DNA of 64,000 nucleotides from the NCBI RefSeq assembly GCF_000238775.2, contig NZ_AFEJ02000003.1, positions 62,001 to 126,000 on the forward strand. The letters are read 5' to 3'. This document shows, piece by piece, positions 43,924 through 53,091 of the stretch. Within the stretch, counting starts at the first letter, position 1; every line of letters starts with the position of its first letter. Below the pieces are notes generated by a model that had not been told where the DNA came from, did no database searches, and saw nothing but the letters and a program-made list of their open reading frames with translations. The DNA is from Acaryochloris sp. CCMEE 5410 (GTDB lineage Bacteria > Cyanobacteriota > Cyanobacteriia > Thermosynechococcales > Thermosynechococcaceae). The translations under genes were made by a program, and so were the position numbers.

Positions 43924-44226
43924 TCACGGTATCGGTGTTCGGGCAAACTCCAGAGCAACTAACTCCATGTGAGGATCGTCCTGCTCAGCCATCCACAGAT
44001 CATAATTAGCCTGCATATCTAGCCAACTCTTTGGAGAACCCCCTAATACTCTTGAGAGGCGAATCGCCATATCAGGGGTAACGGCACTCTCGCCGCAGAC
44101 AACCCGAGCAAACGTTGAGTGATGCACACCCAAATGAGTTGCTACTTTTCGGGCGCTCATTTCAAAGGGGTCAAGGTAGATTTCTTGAATCACCTCTCCT
44201 GGATGAGGGGGGTTATGCATCCGCAT
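43924..44226 (-). CDS. higA: HigA-family antitoxin, without its toxin
   Basis: A 100-residue XRE protein of the HigA type: HNPPHPGEVIQEIYLDPFEM, then the helix-turn-helix SARKVATHLGVHHSTFARVV and a typical SPKSWLDMQANYDLW. Its ATG overlaps the stop of a HigB fragment that has been cut by an insertion sequence. With no toxin in place it is an orphan that may still act as a repressor or neutralise a related toxin elsewhere. Confidence 0.85.
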   Translation of the reverse strand: MRMHNPPHPGEVIQEIYLDPFEMSARKVATHLGVHHSTFARVVCGESAVTPDMAIRLSRVLGGSPKSWLDMQANYDLWMAEQDDPHMELVALEFARTPIP

Positions 44227-44288
44227 CAGTGGTAATCCTCATAATCGAGAACGTAAATGTTGCCATCAGAGAACTCAAACGTGACTCG
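44226..44288 (-). pseudogene. HigB toxin C-terminal remnant
   Basis: The last 20 codons read RVTFEFSDGNIYVLDYEDYH and stop in TGATG overlapping the higA start. The ending matches HigB/RelE-type toxins. Everything upstream is replaced by the insertion element whose inverted repeat begins at 44288, and the rest of the toxin is not found on the element's other side. Confidence 0.7.
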
Positions 44289-45644
44289 TTCTTTCGGATT
44301 TTGTGGAGTGAAGTGCTCAACCCTTTTTCACAACTGCGTTCTGTAGGATATAGAGTCCATGATGCCCTCAACCTTGGTCATCATGGAAATCACCAGTCCC
44401 GGACACAAAACCATTTGTCTTCCCTTTCAGTCTGAAGTGGAATACCGGAAACTGATCACCAAGGGAAGTACTTTCCGGGAAAAACTAGACGAACTCATTG
44501 CAAAGCACCCTGAACTCTTTCCCTCTGGGATTTCTGAAGGCTACTGGCTTCATGATTCTATCCATTCCAAGAAGCTTGACATCACCACTCGTCGAATCAA
44601 ATTGATTGCCAATCAAGCGGTGTATCAAATCCGTCCCGCTTTTGTGCTGCCCTACATGGTGGGCATGACGGATGAGGTTGAAAAAGCCATGTACCTCAGA
44701 CACTTTGGCGTCCCCTTTGAAGCACTGGCCTATGTCTTCGGACACGATCCGAACTTCTGGTATCGCCTCCACCAAGGGCTTGGCCGTCTCTCCATTGTCG
44801 GGACCACTGTCAAAGATCCAGAAGCAATTCCAGTCAACCTCACTGCGGATGAAAAGCATAGCTGGCTGTTAGGTGATCGCGTCTTCATTCCGACGACAGT
44901 GGGCGCTGGCTGCTTTCTAGGAGTGGATATTGTCGAGAGTGCGGAAACCCCTGATTTGGTGAAAGGATACGGCACTTTTAGAGATGAAGCCCTCAATCTT
45001 AATCCAGGCTATCAGACTGAAACAGTCACCTTGGATGGCTGGGAGCAATCCCATTGTGCTTGGCGGATCCTCTTTTCGGGAGTCGCGATCATCCTGTGCT
45101 TCCTGCACTCGGTTTTGGATATTCAAAAACGCTGTAGAAAGAAGAAAACGCTATGGAAGAAGCTCACAGGAAGACTTTGGCACACTTACAAAAGTCCGAG
45201 TAAACGCCACTTCGCCCAACGCTTACGCCGATTACGGGAATGGGCCAAACACCATACCAAACAGCAAAGTATCCACCAGCGGCTAGAGGGTATGAGGGCA
45301 AAATCAAAGCAGTTTCAGGTTGCTTTCAATTATCCTGACGCTGCTCGAACCAGCAATATGGTGGATAGATTGATGAATTATCAAGACCGTCTATTACGGA
45401 CGATGCAATACTTTCACGGTTCTAAGGATGTGGCTCGATTGTACTTGAGGTCTATGGCATTGATCTGGAATTTCCACCCTTATGGCCAGAGAACAGTGTC
45501 AAAAGATCCAGAGCGGTGTTCTCCATTTAAAGATCTCAACGGTTTTCAATACCATGACAACTGGCTACAGAATCTCCTGATTGCAGGCTCAATGAATGGT
45601 TACAGGCAGTGACTTTCAGGTCACTCCACAAAATCCGAAAGAAC
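44288..45644 (+). mobile_element. Insertion sequence of unassigned family
   Basis: A 24-bp perfect inverted repeat (GTTCTTTCGGATTTTGTGGA, then GTGA) bounds 1357 bases at 44288-44311 and 45621-45644. It contains one transposase-like gene. No target duplication is seen, consistent with a deletion next to the insertion. Confidence 0.75.
44359..45612 (+). CDS. Putative transposase of unassigned family
   Basis: A 417-residue protein filling the element. It has an Asp-rich core (FLGVDIVESAETPDLVKGY, ETVTLDGWEQSHCAWRILFS) that could supply DDE residues, a basic Arg/Lys-rich helical part (IQKRCRKKKTLWKKLTGRL) and a conserved-looking end (FHPYGQRTVSKDP, YHDNWLQNLLIAGSMNGYRQ). I recognise the style from cyanobacterial transposases but cannot name the family. 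The role is supported mainly by the inverted repeats around it. Confidence 0.65.
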   Translation: MMPSTLVIMEITSPGHKTICLPFQSEVEYRKLITKGSTFREKLDELIAKHPELFPSGISEGYWLHDSIHSKKLDITTRRIKLIANQAVYQIRPAFVLPYMVGMTDEVEKAMYLRHFGVPFEALAYVFGHDPNFWYRLHQGLGRLSIVGTTVKDPEAIPVNLTADEKHSWLLGDRVFIPTTVGAGCFLGVDIVESAETPDLVKGYGTFRDEALNLNPGYQTETVTLDGWEQSHCAWRILFSGVAIILCFLHSVLDIQKRCRKKKTLWKKLTGRLWHTYKSPSKRHFAQRLRRLREWAKHHTKQQSIHQRLEGMRAKSKQFQVAFNYPDAARTSNMVDRLMNYQDRLLRTMQYFHGSKDVARLYLRSMALIWNFHPYGQRTVSKDPERCSPFKDLNGFQYHDNWLQNLLIAGSMNGYRQ

Positions 45645-45821
45645 CAGTGACGTGAAGAATTTGCCGCAGTCATTCCATCCTCCTCTAGATATGGAACTGA
45701 GTTCATAGAAAAAATCGAGGGTTCTCCCAGAATTCGTAAGCCAGGAGGCTGATACAGGATTAACCATATTGATGCGATAGACCTGTCGCCATTTCTAAGA
45801 CAGCCTTTGCCCACCTATCCC

Positions 45822-46412
45822 CTAAGCAATACTGGGTAAAACATCTTCGAATAAGACTTGCAGAAGCTGTCCCCCTTCCATGCGGCTCCAGTCCTGGGCC
45901 AATTCAGCCATCATTGTATTGGTGGCAGTCAGGACAACCCCTGCCTTCTCCATGCGCTGCCGCGACATCTCTTCCGATACTTCATAGGGAGAGCCCGAAG
46001 CATCCATCACCGCTTGTACTTGATACCCTTCCTCCACTGCACTAATGGCCGGGAAGACCAAACAGACATCTGTCGTCACCCCCGCCATAATCAGATGATT
46101 ACGCCCCGTGGCTTCAACGGCGACCTTGAAATTCTTATCTGTCCAGGTATTGACAATCCCGGCCCGCTGAATCCGGTGTTGATAGGCGTCAGGCAAGATA
46201 TCTGCCAGTTCCGGCATCAACGGCCCTTGGACATCGGTTTCCTGACTACTGGTCAACACCACTGGCAAGTTGAGAATTTTAGCGGTTTTAGCCAGGGCTA
46301 AGGTATTACGCTGCACAACCGCTAAGGGCAGGTTGTGAATTAGCTTCATCGTCCCCACCTGATGATCAATCAAGAGTAATGCAGAATTCTCAGACGTAAA
46401 GGGGGTAATCAT
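45822..46412 (-). CDS. Isochorismatase-family cysteine hydrolase
   Basis: A 196-residue cysteine hydrolase: the catalytic Asp in LLLIDHQVG (D16) and the Cys in AGVTTDVCLVFPAISAVEEGYQ with the usual cis-peptide VTTD; a Lys around residue 93 (TDKNFK) completes the triad. The subgroup resembles YcaC-like hydrolases; the substrate is unknown. It is transcribed divergently from an HxlR-type regulator at 46543, which probably controls it. Confidence 0.88.
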   Translation of the reverse strand: MITPFTSENSALLLIDHQVGTMKLIHNLPLAVVQRNTLALAKTAKILNLPVVLTSSQETDVQGPLMPELADILPDAYQHRIQRAGIVNTWTDKNFKVAVEATGRNHLIMAGVTTDVCLVFPAISAVEEGYQVQAVMDASGSPYEVSEEMSRQRMEKAGVVLTATNTMMAELAQDWSRMEGGQLLQVLFEDVLPSIA

Positions 46413-46542
46413 TTCAGTCTCCTCAACTTAAAGATTGAGATACAAGGAGGGCCAACGTTTACTCATCATGGGTTGGTAGATTCAGAATTACAAGTAGGGA
46501 CATAAAAGTGCTATACACACATTTATGTAGGTATAACATGCA

Positions 46543-46917
46543 ATGAAATCCAAAACGAATATTCTTGATTCCCAACCCTATCTAAGACAGGCCCTCGATC
46601 TGATTGCCGATAAATGGGTTGTTGCGACACTGTATGTGTTATCAAGCGGCACCAAACGCTACGGTGAACTTCAGCGGGGCATTGGTGATATTTCCCAACG
46701 GATGTTAACCCGAACCTTACGAGATTTAGAACGGAACGGCTTGGTTCATCGCGAAGTGTATCCAGTGGTGCCACCGAAGGTGGAGTACTCCATTACGCCT
46801 CTGGGTCGTACCTTAAACGACGTTTTACGCACCTTATGCAAATGGTCTTTGGAGAACTTTAACCAAGTCGAAGCGGCACGGGATGCCTATGATAACGGTC
46901 AGGCCGAGTCTTCCTAA
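46543..46917 (+). CDS. HxlR-family transcriptional regulator
   Basis: A 124-residue winged-helix protein: LDLIADKWVVATLYVLSSGT, KRYGELQRGIGDISQRMLTR, LRDLERNGLVHREVYPVVPP, KVEYSITPLGRTL. This is the standard HxlR pattern. It has no obvious redox Cys. It is divergent from the isochorismatase gene, and the 130-base gap holds their shared control region (TATACACACATTTATGTAGG near 46511). Confidence 0.88.
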   Translation: MKSKTNILDSQPYLRQALDLIADKWVVATLYVLSSGTKRYGELQRGIGDISQRMLTRTLRDLERNGLVHREVYPVVPPKVEYSITPLGRTLNDVLRTLCKWSLENFNQVEAARDAYDNGQAESS

Positions 46918-47335
46918 GCCTGTAAGTCTAAATACTTGAGTCGTTTCTCTTGCTCATCAGGATCATTTTCAGCGATCACCCCATGCTTACCAAAATGTAG
47001 CCAATCAATGAAATTGTGATAGGTTTCCACAATATTGGTGCAAGCCGTGATCTGCCGTCGAATAGTTGGCTCAGAAATAAACCGAAGTAGAAAAATGGTT
47101 CGTCCCACTCGTCCCAACTCCCGTAGGGCCTGATGAAGCTGATTCTTCTTGCTGTAGCTGTTCAACTTCCGTAAAAGAGTCGATGGCATCAGCTTCCCAG
47201 CCTTGATCGAGAGCACCATCCGCATCAGATCTTGCCAATGGGTTTCAATCAGCTTCCAATCAATGACCGCTTTGAACAGCGGCTCAAGATAGTCATAGCT
47301 CGCCTTCTGGCTGAGGCGATAAAACTTACAACGCT
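46914..47335 (-). pseudogene. Tn3-family TnpA C-terminal fragment
   Basis: The frame encodes KFYRLSQKASYDYLEPLF, then IDWKLIETHWQDLMRMVLSI, LPLL-less variants of the TnpA end, CTNIVETYHNFIDWLHFGKH and a stop at 46914. It is clearly related to, but different from, the complete TnpA at 38866. Only about 140 of roughly 990 residues remain and no inverted repeat was found nearby. Confidence 0.8.
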
Positions 47336-47403
47336 TCAGTTATTAGTAACTTTGTGTCAAGTAAGATAATTTCATCTTTTGGATTGTGGTTTGTGGATTA
47401 ACT

Positions 47404-48303
47404 ATGTTAGAAGGAACTTGCCACCAAGTTGACGTAACTAAACCAGAGACAATGAAAGCAATGGTTGCTGCTGCGCCCAGCTTTTCGAATGTTTTCTGTC
47501 CTGATGCTTTAGTTCCAGTTGACTATTATTGTCAACCAGCCTGGGAAACACCAAGCTTCTACTGCCAACAGCATATCATCACATTATGTGTTGGGCAGTC
47601 GGTTCAGACTTATCAGATCACAGCAGAAAAAGGCTTTCAGCAAGCGTTCTGCACTCGCGGCACATTCGGTATCTATCCTGCTGAACAGTCCCAGATCGTC
47701 GGTTGGAATGAGAGAGCTGAATTTATTGATTTGTACCTTACACCAGAAAGAATTGCTCATTACGTAGATCCTTCTCTGGCCTTCAAGCGCTACGAACTTA
47801 TTCCACAGTTTGCTGTAGACGATGCCCTAATTTACAATCTGGGTCTGACACTAAAGGAGCAAGTAGAGCAAGATATTTGTAACGTCTTCTATATTGAATC
47901 TGCTCTGACGATGCTTATTGCACATCTGCTGCGGTACTACAGTACTCACCAGAAGTTAATTTGCTTAGCTGAATACAAACTAGCTTCTGTTAAATTGAAT
48001 CAAGTTATCGACTACATTCATGCTCATCTAGAGCGCAACCCCAGCTTGGCGGAGCTAGCCGCACTAGTAGATTTGAGTTCCTGTCACTTTGTCAAGGTGT
48101 TTAAGCAGTCTACTGGTACAACTCCTCATCAATATTTACTCAGATGTCGAATTGAGAAAGCGAAGCAGTTATTGAGTCAAGAAAAAGTACCTTTGGCTGA
48201 AATTGCTCAGCGAGTCGGGTTTCATGACCAAAGCCGTTTCACGAGTGCATTTAAAAAGCGAGTTGGAGTTACTCCCAAGAAGTATCGAGATCACAAGATT
48301 TGA
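47404..48303 (+). CDS. AraC-family transcriptional regulator
   Basis: About 299 residues from ATG 47404; an earlier in-frame start at 47386 is possible. The C-terminal 100 residues form the two AraC helix-turn-helices (SLAELAALVDLSSCHFVKVF, VPLAEIAQRVGFHDQSRFTS, FKKRVGVTPKKYR). The N-terminal 190 residues are a ligand or dimerisation domain without a recognised family. The target is unknown; no obvious partner gene is adjacent. Confidence 0.88.
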   Translation: MLEGTCHQVDVTKPETMKAMVAAAPSFSNVFCPDALVPVDYYCQPAWETPSFYCQQHIITLCVGQSVQTYQITAEKGFQQAFCTRGTFGIYPAEQSQIVGWNERAEFIDLYLTPERIAHYVDPSLAFKRYELIPQFAVDDALIYNLGLTLKEQVEQDICNVFYIESALTMLIAHLLRYYSTHQKLICLAEYKLASVKLNQVIDYIHAHLERNPSLAELAALVDLSSCHFVKVFKQSTGTTPHQYLLRCRIEKAKQLLSQEKVPLAEIAQRVGFHDQSRFTSAFKKRVGVTPKKYRDHKI

Positions 48304-48577
48304 CCAAATGCAACAAGATTTGGCTATATCATGCTGTACCAACCACATAAAATTATGCCAGGTTAATTGCTTGATAGTTAAACGGTGTCCGTGTTCATAC
48401 AACTATGATGAGTTGATCATAGGTTGTTTATCTCCATTAATTTGGCATTGTATGATTTCTACTCCTTACGAGTAGGTTTATCATGGTTGATTCTTTAACA
48501 CTACGATGTTGCACAAAAAGCATTACCTATTGTGGCATTGCCCAGACAAATAACTATGAGGGCTCGAATAGGTCAAA

Positions 48578-49219
48578 ATGACAGCACTAATTATGTTCGA
48601 TTTTGATGGTACAGTTGTAGACTCTTTAAACATCTTTATAGAAGCGGCTAATCGCCTTGCAAAAGATTTTAGTTATTCCCCCTTTTCTCTGTCTCAAATA
48701 CCTTCTTTCAGGGAATTAAGTTTACGGGAAATGATTAGTCAGCTTGGGATGCCTAAATGGAAATTTCCTTTTTTTATTCGCCGATTTCGGAAAGAATTGA
48801 GTGGTCTTATGGTTGATGCTCAGTTAGTAAGTGGCATGGAACAAGCACTGTACAGCATTTATCAGGAGCATTATCAACTTGGCATAATCACATCTAATTC
48901 TCGCCAAAATGTTGAGTTATTCCTTGATTTGCACGAAATGCGACACTTATTTGAATTCATTTACGGAGGACAAGTTTTATCTGGTAAAGCTCAGGTGCTA
49001 AAAAAATTATCTAAGCGAAATAAACCTATCTCACCATCATTGGTGTATGTCGGAGATGAGACGAGTGATATACGAGCAGCAAAATCTGTAGGGCTACCAA
49101 ACATCGCAGTAGATTGGGGGTTTAACAACCGAGAGGTTTTATCAGCATCTAACCCTGATATTTTGATTAACAGTCCTAGCCAATTACTGGCTGCAATCAC
49201 ACAACTATGCGAGATCTAA
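48578..49219 (+). CDS. HAD-family phosphatase, phosphoglycolate-phosphatase-like
   Basis: A 213-residue HAD hydrolase: MFDFDGTVVDS (nucleophile D8, D10), IITSNSRQNVELFL (motif II Ser), Lys in SGKAQVLKK and VYVGDETSDIRAAKSVGLP (motif IV). The cap between D10 and motif II is helical, so it is subfamily IA. The substrate cannot be told from sequence. The gene is AT-richer than the copper genes. Confidence 0.85.
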   Translation: MTALIMFDFDGTVVDSLNIFIEAANRLAKDFSYSPFSLSQIPSFRELSLREMISQLGMPKWKFPFFIRRFRKELSGLMVDAQLVSGMEQALYSIYQEHYQLGIITSNSRQNVELFLDLHEMRHLFEFIYGGQVLSGKAQVLKKLSKRNKPISPSLVYVGDETSDIRAAKSVGLPNIAVDWGFNNREVLSASNPDILINSPSQLLAAITQLCEI

Positions 49220-49406
49220 GGCTGTTGACTTATAGCAAAGGCAGAGTTGTATCCTATAGATTTCGTCCTAATTGAAGGGTTACCGACTCCAGACATAAAG
49301 CCAGTGGCTAAGCAGGTGTAAAATTCATCGCATTCTCGCTCTGAACTAAGGCGATTTCTAGGAAAGACCTCACATACTTCTGACCACAGAATGTAATAGT
49401 GATGCA

Positions 49407-50620
49407 TTGAATCTAACTCTGAGCATGCGTGACCAATTAACCTGGAATCAACTTGAAGATCTGAAATTTGCCTCCTCGAAAATGACAGGAGCCCGCCGCC
49501 GGGCTTTCCAGGCAGACATCGCCCTCAAATACTGTGACGGGAACCCCAATCTCACAGAAATTATCTTTGGCTGGGGTCGAAATACGGTGGCAACAGGTTT
49601 AGGTGAGAAGCGAACAGGCATGATTTGTGTGGGTGCTCAGTCGGGTTTCTGTGGCAGGAAACGTTGGGAAGACCTTCACCCAGAGGTCGCAACCGCCTTA
49701 CGGGAGCTTGCAGAAGCCCATTGCCAACAAGACCCCACCTTTTCCAGCTCAACTGCCTATACCCGCTTAACAGCGGCTGCCGCTATCACCCACTTGAGAG
49801 CGCAAGGATTTCCCCCCAAGTCTGTACCGGCAAAGAGTACCATGGCCGTCGTCTTGAATCGGTTAGGCTATCGACTCCGTCGTGTCCTCAAAGCTAAACC
49901 CCAAAAAACTGCCGGAAACCGATGCCGTCTTTGCCAACCTCAAACACAAAGACCTGAAAGACCATGACGGTACCGTCAAACGATTGAGCATCGATTGCAA
50001 AGCCACCGTTGAACTAGGGGAGTCCTCTCGTCAGGGCAAGACTCGAACCCAAACGAAAGCCTGTGATCACGATATGGGGAGTGGGCCAAAATATATTCCC
50101 TGCGGCATCCTAGAGGAGGACACCGATACATTACACATCATTTTGGCCATTCTCACAAACGAGCGATTTTATGGTCGATAATCTCCAGGATTGGTGGAAC
50201 ACCCTGGCCCCCACCGAACAGCAAACCCTGCAGCTCATCCAGATCAAGTTGGATAACGGTCCTGAGAATAGTGGGGTACGCACTCAGTTCCTCAATCGAC
50301 TGGTGGCATTTAGCGATCACATCGGCACCGCTATTCAACTCCTGTACTATCCGCCTTATCACAGCAAGTACAACCCCATTGAGCGATGTTGGGGGATTTT
50401 GGAGCAACACTGGAACGGAACCTTATTAACCGATGTTGATACCCTGTTGGGATGGGCTAGCACCATGACTTGGAAGGGTAATCACCCCGTCGTGACCTTG
50501 ACACAGAAGATTTATAAAACAGGAATTTCGCTTACTAAACAAGCAATGAAAGGCATTGAGAAACGATTGGAGAGACATCCTCAGTTACCCAAGTGGGACA
50601 TCCTAATTCATCCAATTTAG
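49407..50620 (+). pseudogene. ISAzo13-family transposase with two frameshifts
   Basis: Three frames make one transposase. Frame 1 (49407 on) has MTGARRRAFQADIALKYCDG and KSTMAVVLNRLGYRLRRV; frame 2 continues KLPETDAVFANLKHKDLKDH, then IDCKATVELGESSRQGKTR; frame 3 has SDFMVDNLQDWWNTL, KLDNGPENSGVRTQFLNRLV, YYPPYHSKYNPIERCWGILE and the end at 50620. The first shift is at a run of six A (49903-49908), the second near 50155-50163. DNGPENSG and KYNPIER are the DDE residues of the ISAzo13 group. The copy is dead. Confidence 0.85.
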
Positions 50621-50764
50621 TACGGGGCTTCTTTTCAGGAAATCACCTAAGTACTCGATATTGTCCCGGTACACCCATTTGTAGGAAATTCCTGATAGTT
50701 GTGCATTGGCAGCATATATAAGCGTCGTAAATCATAACAAAGAATGTATTGAGCATCGCGCTAT

Positions 50765-51640
50765 TTAGGTTTGAAACAAGTTGACAGCCCAGTCAGAACA
50801 AAAATTGATATAGGTTTTAACCAAACGCGATAGATGCATACGAGATGGATACAATAAATTTAGTTCGGAGAGTGGGAAAGGATAATCTTTAAGTAGAGCT
50901 ATTAGATTGCCATTTTCAACATGGGTGTGGGCTAGAAATGGTGGAAGTTCTGTCACGTATAGTCCAGCTAAAGCAAGATCAAGAAGATGAAGATAATCGT
51001 TGACCTGAAGTAATGGGTTAATTTCAATAGTTTCGGCTCCTAGCTGCCAAGTGTTTGAATGGGTTGGCGTGTGCCAGTTGGCACACGGTATTTTGAGAAG
51101 ATCTTCAAGACTTTGAGGAATACCGAATCTTTCGAGCAAACTGGGACTTGCGACAAGCAGGTGACGGTATGCTCCTAACCTGTGGGCAATCGCATGTTCA
51201 TGTTTACGATCTCCAATTCTCAGCGCCACATCGATTCCATCTCCAATCAAATCAACACGACGATCAGTCACCAATACTTCAAATTCGACATTGGGATAGC
51301 AGCTTTGAAAATCTTGTAGCAATTGTCGCCAAGGGATAAAGCCTGGTGGCAGCGAAAGTCGCAGCTTACCGGAAAGATCAAGTTGATCGCGATCAAGCGT
51401 GGATAGTCCCGTCTCAAATGCCTCAACGCCTTGATTCGCGTATTCCCAAAAACTTGTTCCTGCATCTGTCAGCCTTAAACGCCGGGTTGATCGTTCTAAT
51501 AGGCGAACACCTAAATCTTTTTCTAGGGCTTGAATACGTCGACTCACGGTTGCAACTGGAGTATTTGTTCGTCGAGATGTCTCCGAAAAGCTGCCATACT
51601 GAACTACTTTGACAAATAAGGCTACAGCGTTAAAGTCCAT
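50765..51640 (-). CDS. LysR-family transcriptional regulator
   Basis: A 291-residue LysR regulator: N-terminal winged helix (ALFVKVVQYGSFSETSRRTN, PVATVSRRIQALEKDLGVRL) and a substrate-binding effector domain of about 200 residues. It is divergent from the secreted protein gene at 51746, and the 105-base gap probably holds a shared operator. The effector is unknown. Confidence 0.9.
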   Translation of the reverse strand: MDFNAVALFVKVVQYGSFSETSRRTNTPVATVSRRIQALEKDLGVRLLERSTRRLRLTDAGTSFWEYANQGVEAFETGLSTLDRDQLDLSGKLRLSLPPGFIPWRQLLQDFQSCYPNVEFEVLVTDRRVDLIGDGIDVALRIGDRKHEHAIAHRLGAYRHLLVASPSLLERFGIPQSLEDLLKIPCANWHTPTHSNTWQLGAETIEINPLLQVNDYLHLLDLALAGLYVTELPPFLAHTHVENGNLIALLKDYPFPLSELNLLYPSRMHLSRLVKTYINFCSDWAVNLFQT

Positions 51641-51745
51641 AACATCTTTCCATATTTGAGAAGATGTATCTCATTTTTACCTACTACTCATCAAAATTGA
51701 AACAGTCTAAACTTCTGAATAACGTCTTTTAGAGGTAGTAGGGGT

Positions 51746-52630
51746 ATGAAATTCGCGGGACTATTCTTATCGACATGCTTTTATTCCCTCCTAGCTTTGT
51801 CTTCATCTGCGATTGCCAATACGGGACCACCACTGGCGTTTGATACTCAACTTGACCTCCTATCAGGTGAACGTTCCTTTAAGCAAATCGTTCTTGAACG
51901 CGGAGGTAAGATTCAATCGTATCGAATTGACCAACTTATTCGTCCCACGGTTGATGCTTATGCACAAGCACCGGCTCGAATTCCCGTAGCCTTTGGTAGT
52001 CCCGCCCCCACAAATACATCGACGGGGCTTTTTCAAGATACTAGTGCAGCGTTACCTTCAACTCCAGTAGGGGCAGACCGTATCAAGGTGCTAACAGATG
52101 AATATATAAACTCTGCTTTGCTTAATATTGCAGAAGATATCCCCGGTTTAGCTCTTAGTTTTCCTGAACTGCTAATGAATTCTCCTGGTCCAGATTTTGT
52201 AGTGGCAGAGCTAGGTTTACCAAAAGGAGCACAGTCTAACGGTTGTCCAGGAGTTGAGGCACCTGGTGCAGATCGCCTCACTGTATCTATTCCCAACGGG
52301 CGAAGCATGACCATTCCACACACTGCCTTTGGTGAGTTCGGCCCCGCAGGTATAATCGCCAATCATGGTAATAGGGCTCTGGCGCAGAACGGTATTCGTG
52401 TGGCTAGTATCGAAGAACTTGAGAAGGCAGACTTTGAACCATTAGCAGCGATCGATTATTTTCGAATTTGGGTGATTGCTATTGACCTTTCGGATTTAGG
52501 TATCCCAGAGGGAGAATTCGTTGCTCAAGTTGAGCTGAGATCTTCTGGCATTCTGACTGAAACTGAGGTTGGTCTAAGAAACTGCTGGCTGATTGATCCA
52601 GCTTTTGTAATGGGTTTACCAGCAACGTAA
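51746..52630 (+). CDS. Secreted protein of unknown function
   Basis: A 294-residue protein with a signal peptide (cleavage near AIA-N, residue 24). The mature part is acidic and has a single recognisable theme of exported cyanobacterial proteins; two cysteines (C168-like in NGCPGVEAPG and C283-like in LRNCWLIDP) could form a disulfide. I cannot name a family. GAGGTAGTAGGGG precedes the ATG. It is likely controlled by the divergent LysR gene. Confidence 0.65.
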   Translation: MKFAGLFLSTCFYSLLALSSSAIANTGPPLAFDTQLDLLSGERSFKQIVLERGGKIQSYRIDQLIRPTVDAYAQAPARIPVAFGSPAPTNTSTGLFQDTSAALPSTPVGADRIKVLTDEYINSALLNIAEDIPGLALSFPELLMNSPGPDFVVAELGLPKGAQSNGCPGVEAPGADRLTVSIPNGRSMTIPHTAFGEFGPAGIIANHGNRALAQNGIRVASIEELEKADFEPLAAIDYFRIWVIAIDLSDLGIPEGEFVAQVELRSSGILTETEVGLRNCWLIDPAFVMGLPAT

Positions 52631-52807
52631 TTAAGCATCTTTATCAAAGAAAACGTTGCAATAAAGTTAACGAAGAAATTGCATTTTTGCTGAACGAATC
52701 GGAGAACTGATGATGAGCCATCCAGCGTTTCAATCAGACAAAGCAAGGATTGCTAGCATCCCTTTTTATAAGGTCGGCGCTGTTTGCTATGGTCTATGGG
52801 GATTTGG

Positions 52808-53005
52808 GGTTTAGGGTACATTGGAACAGAAAACAACGCTAAGGCTGTAATGCTCTGACAGCATAGGTTTCAAGCGCTAATTTTCACACTTTTAAAAGCA
52901 TCAAAATCGACGTATTCCTTTCCAGGTATAGGTTTCAAAGAAATAATTTTTTTGATATTTATCCAATCAGCAGCTAAAAACCTTTCTGATAGGTACTTTT
53001 AGGCA
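52808..53005 (+). repeat. Dispersed non-coding repeat, copy 1
   Basis: About 200 bases resemble 63586-63765 throughout: shared blocks GGTTTAGGGTA, CAGAAAACAA-GCTAAGGCT, CTGACA, GTATTCCTTT and TATAGGTTTCAA occur in the same order and spacing. No ORF is shared. The rest of the gap 52631-53091 shows nothing else recognisable. Confidence 0.6.
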
Positions 53006-53091
53006 TTTAACACGCATCTAAGCTGCGTTTAGTCGTAGTCTGCTGGTCTAGAGTAGGTCTACTACTCCGATCCTGATAGTAAAAATGCTGG

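Noticed and set aside
45536-45814. 92-codon minus-strand frame spanning the right end of the unassigned element, considered as the missing part of HigB
   Set aside because: Its residues do not resemble HigB or any antitoxin, and it crosses the inverted repeat into antisense transposase sequence.
45858-46301. 147-codon plus-strand frame inside the isochorismatase region
   Set aside because: It is fully antisense to a clear cysteine hydrolase gene and shows no domain.
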